NCBI GenBank assembly: GCA_021791715.1
Contig: JAJYWB010000039.1
Coordinates: forward strand, 1-55,715
Length of the DNA: 55,715 nucleotides
Source of the DNA: Planctomycetota bacterium
Lineage (GTDB): Bacteria; Planctomycetota; Planctomycetia; Isosphaerales; Isosphaeraceae
Direction of reading: 5' to 3'
The notes under the pieces were generated by a model, which was given only the letters and a program-made list of their open reading frames with translations, had not been told where the DNA came from and did no database searches. This document shows, in pieces, positions 10,359-19,077 of the stretch. The translations under genes and the position numbers were made by a program. Each line of letters starts with the position of its first letter. The first letter of the stretch is position 1.

Positions 10359-10394
10359 CGATTCGGGAACGGAATCCCGAATCGTTTGATTTTT
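10359..10394 (+). terminator. Rho-independent terminator after the lipoprotein gene
   Basis: A perfect 10-bp stem, CGATTCGGGA (10359-10368) with TCCCGAATCG (10375-10384), encloses a 6-nt loop and is followed by the T-rich TTTGATTTTT. It lies 31 bp after the stop codon. Confidence 0.75.
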
Positions 10395-11221
10395 GTGTTT
10401 AAATTTGTTTACGTGTTAATTCTTGGCGCCGATCGAATCGGTCGTTTTCCTTTATCAAGTAGACGCCGTTGTTTTAGATTTGTGTGATTAGCGGCGTATA
10501 TGGATTCGTCGGGCGAAAAGATCGCGTTTTTCTTTTTTCGGCGGGCGCCGACGAACGCTGTATGTAATTTGATCATATTATTCATTGAGTTCGGAAGCCG
10601 GGAGGTCGGATTCGCCGCGGCGCGGCGAAGAACGACGCGGCGGCTTTGTTTACCGAGGCGACGCTCGATCCTATTATTTCTATATGCAAAAATATCAAGA
10701 ATTAATCTCGGCGGTTAAGTCGCTCGGTCGCGCGATCGAAAAGATAGGCGAAAATCTCGTACATCGATTCGGATCGGGATTGATCGTCGAACTTCGGTCT
10801 TTTTTTCGACGGTCGGAGAGGCGTTCGGGCGCGATTTACGGATTGTCGGCGAGTTTAGCCGAGCGATCTTTGAGCACGCGACCGCCGGTTCTCGGTTTCA
10901 AGATCGACTGATCGTCGGCTCGGGTTCGGCGATCGACGATCGAAAAAAAACACAAAATCGCGGAAATTCGGCCGGCGGCCGGCGCTAAAAGACGCTATCG
11001 TATGATTGCCGACTCACGAACCTTGATTTCGCACGACGTATTTCGTCGTGGTTCCGCGGTCGGGACGGGGACGATCCCGTCGATCACGAGTCCTCACTTT
11101 ACGGGTTCAAAACCAAAAGAATTCCGGCGTGGAACGTGCGCGACCGAAGCGTTGCGCGCGACCGGAGCGCCGTCGCGTCGCTTGGCCGTGCGCGACGGTT
11201 CGTTGCGATCGAGGGGGCTTC
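10395..11221. other. Long intergenic region before the Ehr-type operon
   Basis: About 830 bp without a convincing gene. Open frames exist (for example 10585-10911) but have no family resemblance and only TTG-type starts. A 19-bp perfect palindrome TTCGCCGCG-G-CGCGGCGAA lies at 10611-10629, and a GC-rich palindromic GGCCGGCGGCCGGC run lies near 10971-10984. TATGAT at 11001-11006 could be a -10 box, but no good -35 precedes it. Regulatory DNA for the downstream operon is the likeliest content. Confidence 0.4.
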
Positions 11222-11923
11222 ATGCGATTAACGGTGCGGGATGTGAGCGAGTTGTTGGGAGTCGCGGAACCGATCGTGATCAAATGGATCAAGAATCGCG
11301 CCCTGCCGGCTCGAAAGATCGACGGTCGTTATCTTTTCCACCGCGCCGAGCTGCTCGAATGGGCGACCTCGAATCGGATCAAGGTTTCGCTCGAGTTGTT
11401 CGACAAGTTGCAGGGCGAAGGGGACGATTTCCCCAGCCTCGTTCGCGCGATCGACGCGGGGGGGATTCATTACGACCTCGCCGACACCGATAAAGAACGC
11501 GCTCTCCGCGCCGTCGTCGACGTCCTCCCACTTCCCGAAGACGTCGATCGCGAACTCGTCCTCAGGCTCTTTCTGGCGCGCGAAGCCTCGGCGACGACCG
11601 CGATCGGCGACGGAATCGCCTTGCCCCACGTCCGCAATCCGATAGTCGTCGATATTGATGAACCTATGATAACCCTTTGCTTTCTCAGAGAGCCCGTCGA
11701 TTTCGCCGCGCCCGACGGCAAGCCCGTGCACGTGATGTTCATCCTGATTTGCCCGACGCCGCGGAGCCATCTCAGGTTGTTGTCTAGGCTTTCGTTCGCG
11801 CTCCACGACGAGGCGTTCAAGAGGATCGTCGTCGAACACGGTTCTAAAGATAATATTATGAATGAGCTTCGTCGCGTTGAGGATTCGTTCGCGCCGGCCG
11901 AGCTCGGCGGGGGGGCGCGGTAG
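11222..11923 (+). CDS. HTH (excisionase/MerR-like) fused to PTS EIIA-type domain
   Basis: 233 residues. Residues 1-55 form a winged-helix excisionase-type domain (LTVRDVSELLGVAEPIVIKWIKNRALPA, then KIDGRYLFHRAELLEWA). Residues about 85-225 form a PTS EIIA-2 / EIIA-Ntr-like domain. It has the phospho-acceptor motif DGIALPHVR, with histidine at the place of the EIIA active-site His, and the family segment LRLLSRLSFAL near the end. No other PTS proteins are in the window. The gene is first in the operon, one base ahead of the HyfB-like gene, so it is a candidate sensor or regulator of that complex. The start has GAGGGGG upstream; longer frames upstream do not look coding. Confidence 0.85.
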   Translation: MRLTVRDVSELLGVAEPIVIKWIKNRALPARKIDGRYLFHRAELLEWATSNRIKVSLELFDKLQGEGDDFPSLVRAIDAGGIHYDLADTDKERALRAVVDVLPLPEDVDRELVLRLFLAREASATTAIGDGIALPHVRNPIVVDIDEPMITLCFLREPVDFAAPDGKPVHVMFILICPTPRSHLRLLSRLSFALHDEAFKRIVVEHGSKDNIMNELRRVEDSFAPAELGGGAR

Positions 11924-11924
11924 C

Positions 11925-13955
11925 ATGGAACTTTTTCTCGTCGCCATGGCGATGTTGCTCACGGGAGCGGTCGCCTCGATCGTCGCGACGCGCGCGCCCA
12001 AAATCGCGACGGTTTGCGGAGTCGCGGGCGCGGTCGGCGGTTGCCTGACGGGGCTCGCTCCGACGCTTCGCGTCCTTGCGGGAGGAGATCGGCTTGAATC
12101 GCGTTTCGGCTGGGACGCGGCGCACGGGTTGATCCGCCTCGAAATCGACCCCCTCGGCGCCTTCTTTCTCGCTCCCGTGTTCGTCCTCGGGGCGATCGCG
12201 GCGATCTACGGCGGCGAATATCTGTTCGCGTATCGTCATGAGAAACGCCTCGGCGCCCCCTGGTTCTTTTACAACCTGTTCCTCGCGGGGATGGCGACGG
12301 TTGTCGCGGCGCGGACCGCGGTCGTTTTCCTCACCGCGTGGGAGATCATGTCGATCGCCGCGTTCTTTTTGGTGACGTTCGAGCACGAAAAACCGGAAAC
12401 CCGCCGAGCCGGCTGGGTTTATCTCGTCGCGGCGCATCTGGGAGTCGCCTGCTTGATCGGTATGTTTATGCTTTTGGGATCAAGAAGCGGATCGTTTGAA
12501 TCGGCGTGGGAAGGACTCGACTTCTCCGCGCTCGCGCGGACCGCCGCGAACCCGCCGTACGCGACCTTGATCTTCCTGCTCGCGATCGCGGGATTCGGCG
12601 CCAAAGCGGGATTCGTTCCTTTTCATGTGTGGTTGCCCGAGGCGCATCCCGCCGCGCCGTCGCACGTCTCGGCGCTGATGTCCGGAGTGATGATCAAGCT
12701 CGGGATCTACGGATTACTGCGGATCTTGACGATGTTGGGAGATCCCGCGCTTTGGTGGGGACCTGCGCTCGCGACCCTCGGCGTCGCCGGCGCGACCGCG
12801 GGTGTCGCGCTCGCGATCGAACAACGAGACATCAAACGAGTACTCGCGTACTCAAGTATGGAAAACATCGGCCTGATTACGACGGCGCTCGGCGTCGCGC
12901 TTTGGGGCGCCGCGGCGCGGCTTCCGCTCGTCGCGGCGGTCGCGACGACGGCGGTGTTTGTGCATATCTGGAATCACGCGATCATGAAAGGGTTGATGTT
13001 TCTCGCGGCGGGGTCGGCGCTTCACGGATCGGGGACGAAAGATCTGGAAAAGCTGGGAGGATTGCTTAAGCGCATGCCCTTGACGGGGGGCTTGATGATC
13101 GTCGGCGGCGTCGCGATGGCCGCTCTCCCTCCGCTGAACGGCTTTATCGGCAAATGGTTGATTTACGTGTCGCTCTTCCGCGGCGGTATCGCCGTGGCCG
13201 GGACGCGCGGATCGATCGCGCTTTTGGCCGCTGGGGCGCTCGCTCTCATCGGCGGATTGGCGGCGATCGCGTTCGTTCGCCTGCTTGGAATCGCGCTTTT
13301 GGGATCTCCCCGTAGCGAAGCCGCGGCGCACGCTCACGAATCACCCCTCGCGATGACCGTTCCGCTCGCCGTCTTGGCGGTTTTGTGCGTGATCGCCGCT
13401 ATTCTCCCCGCACAGATCGTTCAGACGATCGCCCCCGCGATCGATCAGGCTAGAGGAATCGCAGCGGGACAAACCGCGATCGAAATCGCCAAGGCGGGCG
13501 CGGCGCCGGCTTCGCTAGGATATTTTAACTTTTGTGCAATTGTTTTGTTTCTTGGCGGCTTCGCGGCGACGATCGTTATTCTCCGTGTGCGAGGGATCGC
13601 CCGCGGGTCGACGTGGGGTTGCGGTTACGCCCGGCCGACTTCTCGAATGAGTTACACCGCGAGTTCGTTCGCCGAGCTTCCCGCCGATCATGCGACGCCG
13701 CGGTTTTTCCGTCCCAAAGAATCGCGCCGCGGCTTTGAAGGACCGTTTCCCGCCGCCGACGAATACGCTTCGAGCGTTCCCGATCCGATCAGCGAACGTC
13801 TGTATGAACCGTTTTTTTCATCGTGGGCCGATCGTTTCGCGCGGTTTCGCATCCTTCAGCAAGGCAATATACATATTTATTTGCTTTACATCCTGATCGT
13901 CGTCACGGCGGCGTTGGCGTGGGTGTCGACGCGCATCCCGCGGGGTGGTTCATGA
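11925..13955 (+). CDS. HyfB-like proton-translocating membrane subunit (copy 1)
   Basis: 676 residues, many membrane helices, of the NuoL/HyfB/MrpA antiporter family. Residues needed for proton transfer in the family are present: Glu in FLTAWEIMSIAAFFLV, Lys in GFGAKAGFVPFHVWLPEAHP, Lys in GVMIKLGIYG and Lys in NHAIMKGLMFLAAGS. The HyfB-type C-terminal tail with WGCGYARPTSRMSYTASSF is also present. It would form part of the membrane arm. It starts one base after the HTH-EIIA stop and overlaps the second HyfB gene by 4 bp (ATGA), so translation is probably coupled. Confidence 0.88.
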   Translation: MELFLVAMAMLLTGAVASIVATRAPKIATVCGVAGAVGGCLTGLAPTLRVLAGGDRLESRFGWDAAHGLIRLEIDPLGAFFLAPVFVLGAIAAIYGGEYLFAYRHEKRLGAPWFFYNLFLAGMATVVAARTAVVFLTAWEIMSIAAFFLVTFEHEKPETRRAGWVYLVAAHLGVACLIGMFMLLGSRSGSFESAWEGLDFSALARTAANPPYATLIFLLAIAGFGAKAGFVPFHVWLPEAHPAAPSHVSALMSGVMIKLGIYGLLRILTMLGDPALWWGPALATLGVAGATAGVALAIEQRDIKRVLAYSSMENIGLITTALGVALWGAAARLPLVAAVATTAVFVHIWNHAIMKGLMFLAAGSALHGSGTKDLEKLGGLLKRMPLTGGLMIVGGVAMAALPPLNGFIGKWLIYVSLFRGGIAVAGTRGSIALLAAGALALIGGLAAIAFVRLLGIALLGSPRSEAAAHAHESPLAMTVPLAVLAVLCVIAAILPAQIVQTIAPAIDQARGIAAGQTAIEIAKAGAAPASLGYFNFCAIVLFLGGFAATIVILRVRGIARGSTWGCGYARPTSRMSYTASSFAELPADHATPRFFRPKESRRGFEGPFPAADEYASSVPDPISERLYEPFFSSWADRFARFRILQQGNIHIYLLYILIVVTAALAWVSTRIPRGGS

Positions 13956-15928
13956 GCATAAGTCTCGTGCTTTGGGGCGCGGCGACTGTCGGTTTAAGCG
14001 GCGTTCCCGGGTTGTTTTCGAGCGCGGAGCGGATGTCGGGCCAACGGCTCGGCGCGATTCTGGCGGTGCTCGGCTGTGCGCTGGGGACGGCGGGGGTTGT
14101 GGAATATTGGCGGTCGGGCGCGACGGCGTCGATCGTCGCTCCGTGGCGGATTCCCGAGGGGGAATTCGCGGTCGAGCTCGACGGTTTATCGGCTTTTTTT
14201 CTGGTCCCCGTTTTTCTGATTCCGCTCCTGGGATCGATCTACGGATTGGAATATTGGAAACAGACCGAGCGGAGGCGCAACGGCCGTAAGCTGCGTCTGT
14301 TTTATGGGATCTCGACGGCGGCTATGGCGTTGCTCGTCGTCGCTCGGAACGGGCTTTTGTTCCTCGCGGCGTGGGAGACGATGGCGCTTTCGGCGTACTT
14401 TTTGGTGACGACCGAGGACGACGACCCCGAGGCGCGCGAGGCGGGCTGGATTTATCTGGTATCGGCGCATTTTTCCACCTTATGTTTGTTCGCGATGTTC
14501 GGTTTGATGCGTGCGACGACGGGTTCGTTCGCGATGGAATCGATCGGTTCGGGGGCGATCACGCCGGGAATGAAGGGCATGATTTTCGCGCTCGCGCTCG
14601 TCGGATTCGGTCTCAAAGCGGGATTGGCGCCGCTGCACGTGTGGCTTCCTGGAGCGCACGCGATCGCGCCGAGCCACGTATCGGCGTTGATGTCGGGCGT
14701 GATTCTCAAAATGGGCGTTTATGGCTTTATCCGAACGGCGACGCTGCTTCCGTCCGTTTCGGTCGGATGGGGGGCGGTGGTGCTCGCGGCGGGAGCGATC
14801 TCGGGAATCGTCGGAGTCGTGTACGCGATCGGTCAACACGATCTCAAACGGCTGTTGGCTTATCACAGCGTCGAGAATATTGGAATTATTTATATGGGGA
14901 TAGGTCTGGCGTTGATCGGGCGATCGATCGGTCGGTTCGATTGCGTCGTCCTGGGTTTGGGAGGGGCTCTCTTACACGTTTGGAATCATGCGATATTTAA
15001 GTCGTTATTATTTTTGAGCGCGGGGTCGACGATTCGCGCGACGCACACGCGCGAGATCGACCGTTTGGGGGGCTTGCTTAAAGCGACCCCCGCGACCGGG
15101 GCGTGCTTTTTGGCGGGCTCCGCGGCGATCTGCGGCCTTCCGCCGCTCAACGGTTTCATCAGCGAGTTGTTGATTTATCTGGGTCTGTTCCGGATTTCGA
15201 CGGGCGAACGAGCCGCGAGTTTCGCCCCCGCGGCGGCGGGCGCGGCGGCTCTCGCGACGATCGGAGCGCTCGCCGCGGCGTGTTTCGTCAAGGCGTTCGC
15301 CGCGGTCTTTCTCGGCTCGCCGAGATCGCACGAAGGTTCGCACGCGCGCGAGGCGCCCGCGGCGATGCTGATCCCAATGATTATATTAGTATGTATGTGT
15401 TTTATGATCGGGCTTGCTCCGGTTTCGGTCGCCGCTCCGCTCGATCGCGCGACCGATCGCTGGATCGGCGCGGCCGTGCGAGATCGAGGCCGATTGCTCG
15501 ATTTCGCACCGCTCGATCGCGTCGGAGCGGCGGCGATCGCGCTTTTCGTCGTCGCTTCGATCGTCGGAACGCTCCTCGTTTATCGGGTGAAGCGAACCGC
15601 GAGTCGGGCTTCGACCTGGGGTTGCGGATATGTGAACGCGACGCCTCGCATGCAATACACCGCGTCTTCGTTCGCCTCGCCTCTGGTCGGGCTTTTCGCG
15701 CGGATGTATCGGATTCGGACGGTTCGGCCCGAGGTTTCGCCCGTATTTCCGCGGCGCGCCTCGTTTGAAAGCGAAACGAGCGATCTCGTACTCGATGGAG
15801 TGGTGCTTCCCGTTTTCCGGTTTACGGCGTGGGTGTTTTCGTTCGCAAGGTTGACTCAACGCGGGAGCATCCAGGCTTATTTGTTTTATATTCTGATTTT
15901 CTTGTTAATTTTGCTCGCCTGGAGGTGA
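13952..15928 (+). CDS. HyfB-like proton-translocating membrane subunit (copy 2)
   Basis: 658 residues and a paralogue of the preceding gene, with the same plan: Glu in FLAAWETMALSAYFLV, Lys in GFGLKAGLAPLHVWLPGAH, Lys in GVILKMGVYGFIR, Lys in NHAIFKSLLFLSAGS, and a C-terminal WGCGYVNATPRMQYTASSF. Two adjacent HyfB-type genes are not the usual E. coli Hyf layout. They suggest an extended proton-pumping arm, or a heterodimeric arrangement as in complex I, which carries NuoL, NuoM and NuoN. The start overlaps the upstream stop by 4 bp. Confidence 0.87.
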   Translation: MSISLVLWGAATVGLSGVPGLFSSAERMSGQRLGAILAVLGCALGTAGVVEYWRSGATASIVAPWRIPEGEFAVELDGLSAFFLVPVFLIPLLGSIYGLEYWKQTERRRNGRKLRLFYGISTAAMALLVVARNGLLFLAAWETMALSAYFLVTTEDDDPEAREAGWIYLVSAHFSTLCLFAMFGLMRATTGSFAMESIGSGAITPGMKGMIFALALVGFGLKAGLAPLHVWLPGAHAIAPSHVSALMSGVILKMGVYGFIRTATLLPSVSVGWGAVVLAAGAISGIVGVVYAIGQHDLKRLLAYHSVENIGIIYMGIGLALIGRSIGRFDCVVLGLGGALLHVWNHAIFKSLLFLSAGSTIRATHTREIDRLGGLLKATPATGACFLAGSAAICGLPPLNGFISELLIYLGLFRISTGERAASFAPAAAGAAALATIGALAAACFVKAFAAVFLGSPRSHEGSHAREAPAAMLIPMIILVCMCFMIGLAPVSVAAPLDRATDRWIGAAVRDRGRLLDFAPLDRVGAAAIALFVVASIVGTLLVYRVKRTASRASTWGCGYVNATPRMQYTASSFASPLVGLFARMYRIRTVRPEVSPVFPRRASFESETSDLVLDGVVLPVFRFTAWVFSFARLTQRGSIQAYLFYILIFLLILLAWR

Positions 15929-15938
15929 AGCGAAGATC

Positions 15939-16856
15939 ATGCACGCGATTGTTCACAATCTGATTCATATCGCGGTCGTTTTGATCGCGCCCCCGCTTCT
16001 TGTCGGGGTGATCAACAAGGTGAAGGCGTTCTTCGCGGGGCGCACGGGACCTCCATTGTTGCAGCCATATTACGATATTATCAAATTATTCCAAAAAGGA
16101 TCGGTGATCAGCGAGACGACGACGTGGGTGTTTTTGGCGGGTCCGCCGATCGCGCTTTCGACCGCGATCCTGGTATCGCTTTTGATCCCCGCGGCGGGGT
16201 CGGCGGCGCCGATCTCGTTCGAGGGGGATCTGATCTTGGCGGCTTATTTGTTGGGGTTGGGTCGATTTTTCACGGCGCTCGCGGCGATGGACACGGGATC
16301 GTCGTTCGAGGGGATGGGGGCTTCGCGCGAGGTGACGTTCGCGTGTCTCGCCGAGCCGGCGTTTTTTCTCGGTTTGGCGACGACCGCGAAGTTGACGGGA
16401 TCGCTCAGTTTATCGGGGATGTTCGGGCCCGAACTCGCTTCGCACTGGAGTTCGGCGGGGGCTTCGCTCGCGCTCGTGTTCGTCGGCTGGTTCATCGTCG
16501 CGCTCGCCGAGAATTCACGTATTCCGTTTGACGATCCCAACACCCATTTAGAATTAACGATGATTCATGAGGTGATGGTTCTCGATCACGGAGGGCCGGC
16601 GCTGGGAATGATTTTATACGGGGCTTCGATCAAGCTGTTCGTCTTCGCGGCGCTGCTGGTTCGGCTGGCGACGCCGATCGCGACGCGCCTGCCGATCGTC
16701 GATTGGTTGATCTTCGGGGTTGGAATTTTGGGGGTCGCGGCGTTGATCGGCGTGATCGAATCGGCGACGGCGCGGCTTCGGCTCTCTCATATCCCGGTGC
16801 TGCTCGTCGCGGCTTGTTTGTTGTGCGGATTCGGCTTGATTCTCCTTGCGAGGTGA
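15939..16856 (+). CDS. HyfC/HycD/NuoH-like membrane anchor subunit
   Basis: 305 residues with about eight membrane helices, related to NuoH and HycD/HyfC. Characteristic segments are AGRTGPPLLQPYYDIIKLFQK near residue 35 and SRIPFDDPNTHLELTMIHEV near residue 190, a highly conserved acidic loop that contacts the peripheral arm in group 4 hydrogenases and complex I. It connects the Fe-S/large-subunit module with the antiporter-like subunits. GGAGGTGA lies upstream and overlaps the preceding stop. Confidence 0.9.
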   Translation: MHAIVHNLIHIAVVLIAPPLLVGVINKVKAFFAGRTGPPLLQPYYDIIKLFQKGSVISETTTWVFLAGPPIALSTAILVSLLIPAAGSAAPISFEGDLILAAYLLGLGRFFTALAAMDTGSSFEGMGASREVTFACLAEPAFFLGLATTAKLTGSLSLSGMFGPELASHWSSAGASLALVFVGWFIVALAENSRIPFDDPNTHLELTMIHEVMVLDHGGPALGMILYGASIKLFVFAALLVRLATPIATRLPIVDWLIFGVGILGVAALIGVIESATARLRLSHIPVLLVAACLLCGFGLILLAR

Positions 16857-16859
16857 GCG

Positions 16860-17501
16860 ATGGCGGAATGGCTCGACCCGTTATTGATTTTGGCTTTGGC
16901 GCTCAACTTCGGCGCGCTCGGCGTGAGCCGCATCCGAGCCGTGGTGAACGTCGTCGCGGCGCAGGGGATTCTCCTCGGCGTTCTCCCGCTTTTTTTGCAC
17001 GGAGGAATCGGGATACGAGGATTTTTGCTCGTCGCGACGACGGTCGGCCTGAAGGGATTCGGCATTCCCGCGCTTTTGCTCCACGCGATGCGCGAGGTTG
17101 AAATCCGCCACGAGGTCAATCCCGTGATCGGCTTTATGAGTTCGCTTCTTTTAGGCGCCGTGGGGACGGGTTTGGCGATCGTCTTCGCGCGCACGCTTCC
17201 GCTCGCTCCCGAACATGCGAACACGTTGATCGTTCCCGCGTCGCTCGCGACGGTGTGGACGGGATTCCTGATGCTCACGTTACGTCGAAAGGCGATCATG
17301 CAGGTACTTGGTTACCTTTTGCTCGAAAACGGCGTGTTCATCTTCGGTCTGCTGGCGCTCGAGGCGACGCCGTTTTTGGTCGAGGTCGGGGTTTTGCTCG
17401 ATTTATTCACGGGCGTGTTCGTTATGGGCATTATTATTCATCATATTAGTCGAGAATTTTCGTCGACGAGCATGGATCGGCTTTCGGAGCTTAAGGAATA
17501 A
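16860..17501 (+). CDS. HyfE-like membrane subunit
   Basis: 213 residues, close to the usual length of HyfE (about 216). Six or seven predicted membrane helices carry the HyfE pattern (ALNFGALGVSRIRAVVNVVAAQG, QVLGYLLLENGVFIFGL, LLDLFTGVFVMGIIIHHI). The C-terminal half resembles NuoK and includes the membrane glutamate in LLENG. GAGGTGA precedes the start. The gap to HyfC is 3 bp and to HyfF 4 bp. Confidence 0.87.
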   Translation: MAEWLDPLLILALALNFGALGVSRIRAVVNVVAAQGILLGVLPLFLHGGIGIRGFLLVATTVGLKGFGIPALLLHAMREVEIRHEVNPVIGFMSSLLLGAVGTGLAIVFARTLPLAPEHANTLIVPASLATVWTGFLMLTLRRKAIMQVLGYLLLENGVFIFGLLALEATPFLVEVGVLLDLFTGVFVMGIIIHHISREFSSTSMDRLSELKE

Positions 17502-17505
17502 ATTG

Positions 17506-18951
17506 ATGTTGTATTTACCGATTTTCGTTCCGCTGATCGCCGCGGCGGCGGCGTTTTTTACCAAGTCGAACCGCGTTCGGCCGTGGATCGCGGTCGCTGG
17601 CGCCGCGGCGCATTCGGCGATCGTATACCGTTTGCTCGCGTTCCCAGCGGGGGGCGCCGATCTTTCCGCGCTCGGCGGTTGGTTGCGGCTCGACGCGCCG
17701 GGGAGAATCGTACTTGGATTCTTGAGCGTTTTGTTTCTATTATGTTCAACATACGCTCCCGGCTATCTCGCGATGCGACCCGAGCGCGATAATCGCGTGT
17801 TTTGCGCGAATATTCTCGTTTTGTCGGCGACGACGACGTGGATGGTTTTATCGTATCATCTGGGATTGATGTGGGTCGCGATGGAGGCGACGACTCTGGC
17901 GAGCGCCCCGCTGATTTATTTTAACCGCAATCAGCGATCGATCGAGGCGACATGGAAATATTTGTTGATTGGATCGGTCGGGATCGCGCTGGCGCTTCTG
18001 GGTTCGCTTTTTCTCTCGTACGCGGCGATCAAGGGGGGAGTGGAAACCTCGCTCTTGTTCGACGATTTGACGCGAGTCGCTTCGAAGCTCTCGGCGCCTT
18101 GGCTCCGCGCCGCGTTCGTTTTGACGCTGATCGGTTACGGCACGAAGATGGGGCTCGCTCCGATGCATACGTGGAAGCCCGACGCTTACGGCGAGGCGCC
18201 CGGGCTCGTGGGGACTCTCCTCGCGGGAGGAGTGACGAGCTGCGCGTTCCTGGCGATTTTACGCGTTCAGCGCGTCTGTCGAGCGGGAGTCGAGGCGGGT
18301 TTCGTTCGCGATATCCTCATCTTCATGGGGCTCTTTTCGATGGCGGTCGCGGCGATCTTCATGGTTCGTCAGCGTGATTTTAAGCGAATGCTCGCATATT
18401 CTAGCGTTGAGCATATGGGCATTCTCGCGATCGGCGTGGGGGTGGGGGGGCCGGCGCTTTACGGCGCCCTTTTGCACATGATTAACAACGGCTTAACCAA
18501 GGGGGTTTTGTTCCTTTCGGCGGGGAACATTCATCGCGCCTACGGAAGTAAATCGACCGATCAGGTTTCGGGAGCGCTCAAGCGAACTCCGCTTTCGGCG
18601 GCTTTGTTCTTGATCGGATTTTTGGCGATCACGGGATCTCCTCCGTTCGGCCCGTTCGTCAGCGAGTTGACGATCGTGGCGGCGGCGTTTCGTCGGGGCG
18701 AATTTGTGGCGGGGGGACTTTTCCTGGTTTTGCTCGCGGTCGTTTTTATCGGGATGGGGGGAACCGTGCTCGCGGTCGTTCAGGGAGAACCGCGCGAGGA
18801 CCGACCGCCCAACGGATTCCGCGATCATTTCACCACGGCGGCGCCGATCGTCGTCTTCGCCGCGCTCGTTCTGCTTTTAGGTTTATATATTCCTCGGACC
18901 CTCGAATCGTCGCTCCGCGAGGCCGCGGCGGCGCTCGACGTTAAACGATAA
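17506..18951 (+). CDS. HyfF-like proton-translocating membrane subunit
   Basis: 481 residues of the NuoN/HyfF antiporter family. Conserved ionisable residues are the Glu in WVAMEATTLASAPLIYF, the Lys in GYGTKMGLAPMHTWKPDAYG, the Lys in QRDFKRMLAYSSVEHMG and the Lys in MINNGLTKGVLFLSAGN. It is the third antiporter-type subunit of the operon. The start at 17506 has AAGGAA seven bases upstream. A 126-bp gap separates it from the large subunit gene, the longest gap within the operon, and contains GC-rich palindromic sequence. Confidence 0.88.
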   Translation: MLYLPIFVPLIAAAAAFFTKSNRVRPWIAVAGAAAHSAIVYRLLAFPAGGADLSALGGWLRLDAPGRIVLGFLSVLFLLCSTYAPGYLAMRPERDNRVFCANILVLSATTTWMVLSYHLGLMWVAMEATTLASAPLIYFNRNQRSIEATWKYLLIGSVGIALALLGSLFLSYAAIKGGVETSLLFDDLTRVASKLSAPWLRAAFVLTLIGYGTKMGLAPMHTWKPDAYGEAPGLVGTLLAGGVTSCAFLAILRVQRVCRAGVEAGFVRDILIFMGLFSMAVAAIFMVRQRDFKRMLAYSSVEHMGILAIGVGVGGPALYGALLHMINNGLTKGVLFLSAGNIHRAYGSKSTDQVSGALKRTPLSAALFLIGFLAITGSPPFGPFVSELTIVAAAFRRGEFVAGGLFLVLLAVVFIGMGGTVLAVVQGEPREDRPPNGFRDHFTTAAPIVVFAALVLLLGLYIPRTLESSLREAAAALDVKR

Positions 18952-19077
18952 GAAGATCTTCGCGAGGAGTCGTCGGCGCGGCGGCCGCGGCGACCGAGCG
19001 CGAGATCGATCGATAAACCGAAGGGATTTAACAAGTTTTTACGCAATTTCGACCGCGACGGCGCACGAGGTAAAGCG

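Noticed and set aside
10585..10911. Open frame of 108 codons in the intergenic region before the Ehr operon
   Set aside because: TTG start, no Shine-Dalgarno sequence, no family resemblance, and composition unlike neighbouring genes.
11048..11221. N-terminal extension of the HTH-EIIA protein
   Set aside because: The added residues are Arg-rich and unlike the family; the ATG at 11222 has a strong ribosome-binding site and begins the HTH domain exactly.
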